64,000 nucleotides of DNA, from the NCBI GenBank assembly GCA_049973945.1, contig JBMFJH010000004.1, positions 1-64,000 of the forward strand. Direction: 5' to 3'. A program made the translations under genes and the position numbers. Below, piece after piece: positions 62,154-64,000 of this stretch (positions are counted from its first letter, which is position 1; the number at the start of each line of letters is the position of its first letter). The DNA is from Acd1 sp049973945. GTDB taxonomy: Archaea > Thermoproteota > Thermoprotei_A > Sulfolobales > Sulfolobaceae. Below the pieces are notes generated by a model. It did not search any database, had not been told where the DNA came from, and was given only the letters and a program-made list of their open reading frames with translations.

Positions 62154-63656
62154 ATGATTACGGTAAACGAAATGAAGGCCCTCGAAATAAACTCCCAAGC
62201 TTTCGGCGTCCCGACATTACTCCTTATGGAGAACGCTGGCAGGTCCGTTAAGGACGCGATAGTCGAATCCCTTGGCACCGTTAAGGGCAAGAGGGCAGTT
62301 GTTTTTGTTGGGCACGGAGGGAAAGGCGGTGACGGGCTCGTCGCGGCGAGGCACTTAGCCGTCGAAGGGGCTGACGTCACGGTTTACCTGCTAGGCGAGA
62401 ACAAGCACGAGGACGCGATCGTTAATCTTAACGCCATAATGGACATGGACTACTCAGTTAAAGTAGTAGAAGTAAAGGACATCTCCCAGCTGGAGCCGAT
62501 TGAGGCTGACGTCCTGATCGACGCGATGCTCGGGACGGGCGTGAGGGGCAAGGTCAGGGAGCCCTTCGCCACCGCAATACAGGTCTTCAACGGGAGCAAG
62601 GGGTTCAAGGTGAGCATCGACGTGCCTTCTGGGACCGATCCAGATACGGGCGAAGTTCTAGGCGTTACCGTGACCCCCGACTTGGTGGTCACATTTCACG
62701 ACTTGAAGAAGGGCCTTGTCGGAAGACCTTACAAAGTCAAGGTCTACAACATAGGGATCCCGCCAGAGGCGTCCGTTTACGTAGGTCCAGGAGATTTGAT
62801 CGTGAAGCTACCGCAAAGGAAGCCACAATCTAAAAAAGGGGACAACGGCAAGCTGCTGATCATCGGGGGTAGCGAGACCTTCCACGGGGCCCCAACGCTA
62901 GCGGCTCTAGCGGCCATGAAGGCTGGCAACGACTTAGTTTACTTGGCTGCACCAGAGGAGACAGCCAAAACGATAGCCTCTTTTTCGCCCGACCTCATCA
63001 CGATAAAGCTCTCTGGGAAGAACCTGAACCCCGGAAACGTAAGTGAGCTCTTGCCCTGGATCGAGAAGGCCGACGCCGTAGTTCTCGGGCCAGGAATGGG
63101 GCTTAAGGACGAAACTTTGGAATTCTCGAAGGAAATCGTTGACTTGCTACTCGAGAAGAGGAAACCAGCGGTATTGGACGCTGACGCGTTGAAGGCGAAC
63201 AAGGGAAGGAGGCTGGGCCCCAACTTCGTGATAACTCCTCACGCGGGCGAGTTCAGAACATTCTTCTCGGTCGAGCTGGATAAGGACGTCAGGAAAAGGG
63301 TAGACCAGGTCGTGTCAGCTGCGAGGCAGTGCGGCTGCGTTGTCCTAGCCAAGGGTTATGTGGACGTCATTTCGGACGGCGAGAAGTTTAAGCTGAACAA
63401 GACCGGTAACCCTGGGATGACGGTAGGCGGCACGGGCGACACACTTGCGGGCCTTGTGGGCTCGTTCCTTGCCATGAGGCTCTCTCCCTTCGACGCTGCG
63501 GCTTTAGGTGCATTGGTTAACGGCCTTGTGGGTTCCCTCGCTTATTCGGAAATGGGTCCTCACTTTACGGCCAGCGACTTGATAGCTAGAATCCCTCAGG
63601 CGATGAACGACCCGATAAACGCGTTCAAGAAAAAGCCCTACGTGAGGGTCATCTGA
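62154..63656 (+). CDS. nnr: Bifunctional NAD(P)HX epimerase/dehydratase
   Basis: The 500-residue fusion joins an N-terminal YjeF/NnrE epimerase domain (to about residue 210: LLMENAGRSV, GHGGKGGDGLVAAR) to a C-terminal NnrD carbohydrate-kinase-like dehydratase (GDNGKLLIIGGSETFHGAP, VLGPGMG, NPGMTVGGTGDTLAG). It repairs hydrated NAD(P)H. The length is normal for the fused form. The ATG follows the sRNA D box by 4 bases. Confidence 0.95.
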   Translation: MITVNEMKALEINSQAFGVPTLLLMENAGRSVKDAIVESLGTVKGKRAVVFVGHGGKGGDGLVAARHLAVEGADVTVYLLGENKHEDAIVNLNAIMDMDYSVKVVEVKDISQLEPIEADVLIDAMLGTGVRGKVREPFATAIQVFNGSKGFKVSIDVPSGTDPDTGEVLGVTVTPDLVVTFHDLKKGLVGRPYKVKVYNIGIPPEASVYVGPGDLIVKLPQRKPQSKKGDNGKLLIIGGSETFHGAPTLAALAAMKAGNDLVYLAAPEETAKTIASFSPDLITIKLSGKNLNPGNVSELLPWIEKADAVVLGPGMGLKDETLEFSKEIVDLLLEKRKPAVLDADALKANKGRRLGPNFVITPHAGEFRTFFSVELDKDVRKRVDQVVSAARQCGCVVLAKGYVDVISDGEKFKLNKTGNPGMTVGGTGDTLAGLVGSFLAMRLSPFDAAALGALVNGLVGSLAYSEMGPHFTASDLIARIPQAMNDPINAFKKKPYVRVI

Positions 63657-63659
63657 GTT

Positions 63660-64000
63660 TCATAGCCCCTTAAGGGCTTCCAACGCCTTATCGACGTGTT
63701 CCTCGGCCTTCCTCAAACCCTTGATGACTGCCCTAACTATTCCGTTTTCATCTATCACGAAAGTTACCCTGGAGGCGCTCTTCCCGGACTCGCTCAGCAC
63801 GCCGTAAAGCTGGATTATCTTTAGCTCAGGGTCAGCCACTATCGGGAAGCTAGCGTTGTACTTCTGCGCGAACCTTTCCTGAGTGGGTAGTTTGTCCGCG
63901 CTCACGCCGATCACTTCAGCGTTTAGCTCCTTGAACTTCTCGTACATCTCCGCGAACCTTTGGGTCTCGCGAGTACAACCTGGAGTGAACGCCTTAGGGT
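63660..64000 (-). CDS. Peroxiredoxin, Bcp/PrxQ type (5' end missing)
   Basis: The partial reading frame runs off the window edge. It contains the peroxidatic Cys in AFTPGCTRETQRFAEM, then GVSADKLPTQERFAQKY and a C-terminal DKALEALKGL. The protein reduces hydroperoxides. The beginning of the gene, about 40 residues, should lie just beyond 64000. The 3' end is 3 bp after the convergent nnr stop. Confidence 0.93.
   Translation of the reverse strand, partial: PKAFTPGCTRETQRFAEMYEKFKELNAEVIGVSADKLPTQERFAQKYNASFPIVADPELKIIQLYGVLSESGKSASRVTFVIDENGIVRAVIKGLRKAEEHVDKALEALKGL

Overview
The window reads as a chromosomal segment of a thermoacidophilic crenarchaeon of the order Sulfolobales, with a higher G+C feel than most members. 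The evidence is a malonyl-CoA reductase of the 3-hydroxypropionate/4-hydroxybutyrate cycle, an Orc1-3-type initiator gene next to an origin-like spacer, a herA-mre11-rad50-nurA operon, a stand-alone threonyl-tRNA synthetase editing protein, archaeal-type Rpp21, Nep1, Nob1, DTD2 and CobT, many leaderless genes with a TATA box 25-30 bp before the start codon, and the N-terminal part of an SSV (fusellovirus) integrase beside a tRNA gene. The genus cannot be fixed by eye.

Layout. 1-640: edge of an integrated SSV-type element. An intN fragment with its own promoter, framed by two perfect inverted repeats, reads into tRNA-Gly(GCC). 0.7-13 kb: exported or membrane proteins, a glmS operon with a divergent GlmU-like gene, an aCPSF2 / ThrRS-editing / mevalonate kinase operon, alpha-NAC, a transporter plus regulator pair, a cobalamin adenosyltransferase and an ornithine cyclodeaminase-family enzyme. 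13-19.4 kb: methyltransferase, IlvD, malonyl-CoA reductase, isocitrate dehydrogenase. 19.4-21.3 kb: a 0.5-kb intergenic region with repeated GAAACG motifs and an AT-rich core (candidate origin), then orc1-3 coupled to a small coiled-coil protein. 21.4-28.5 kb: membrane protein, a three-gene operon of unknown function, small regulator, NAD synthase, THEP1 NTPase, NUDIX, VTT-domain and HIT proteins.

28.6-33.2 kb holds an operon of a fused FAD/Fe-S glycolate/D-lactate dehydrogenase-like protein, endonuclease IV and a phosphoglycolate phosphatase-like HAD enzyme. Together these could form a route for clearing phosphoglycolate released from oxidised DNA ends. 33-44 kb: RNA modification and ribosome-biogenesis genes (METTL5-like, Nob1, Trm5-like, YhbY, Rpp21, Nep1) mixed with CobT, a cysteine desulfurase-like enzyme, an acyl-CoA synthetase, NAD kinase and a ferredoxin-NADP reductase. 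44-54.9 kb: a probable ribbon-helix-helix regulator, a 46-residue membrane protein, house-cleaning enzymes, thioredoxin, DTD2, CBS proteins, a zinc-hook SMC/Rad50-like ATPase (possible coalescin), nucleoside hydrolase and a Fur-family regulator. 55-61.2 kb: nurA, rad50, mre11, herA for DNA-end resection. 61.2-64 kb: two small helical, possibly ferritin-like proteins, a C/D-box sRNA candidate, NAD(P)HX repair enzyme and a peroxiredoxin cut by the window end.

Shared themes are genome maintenance (origin, Orc1-3, HerA-Mre11-Rad50-NurA, SMC-like ATPase, endonuclease IV), NAD homeostasis (synthase, kinase, NUDIX, NAD(P)HX repair) and translation quality control (ThrRS-ed, DTD2). Several divergent gene pairs appear to share a single near-symmetric TATA element. 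No CRISPR array, insertion sequence or rRNA was seen.
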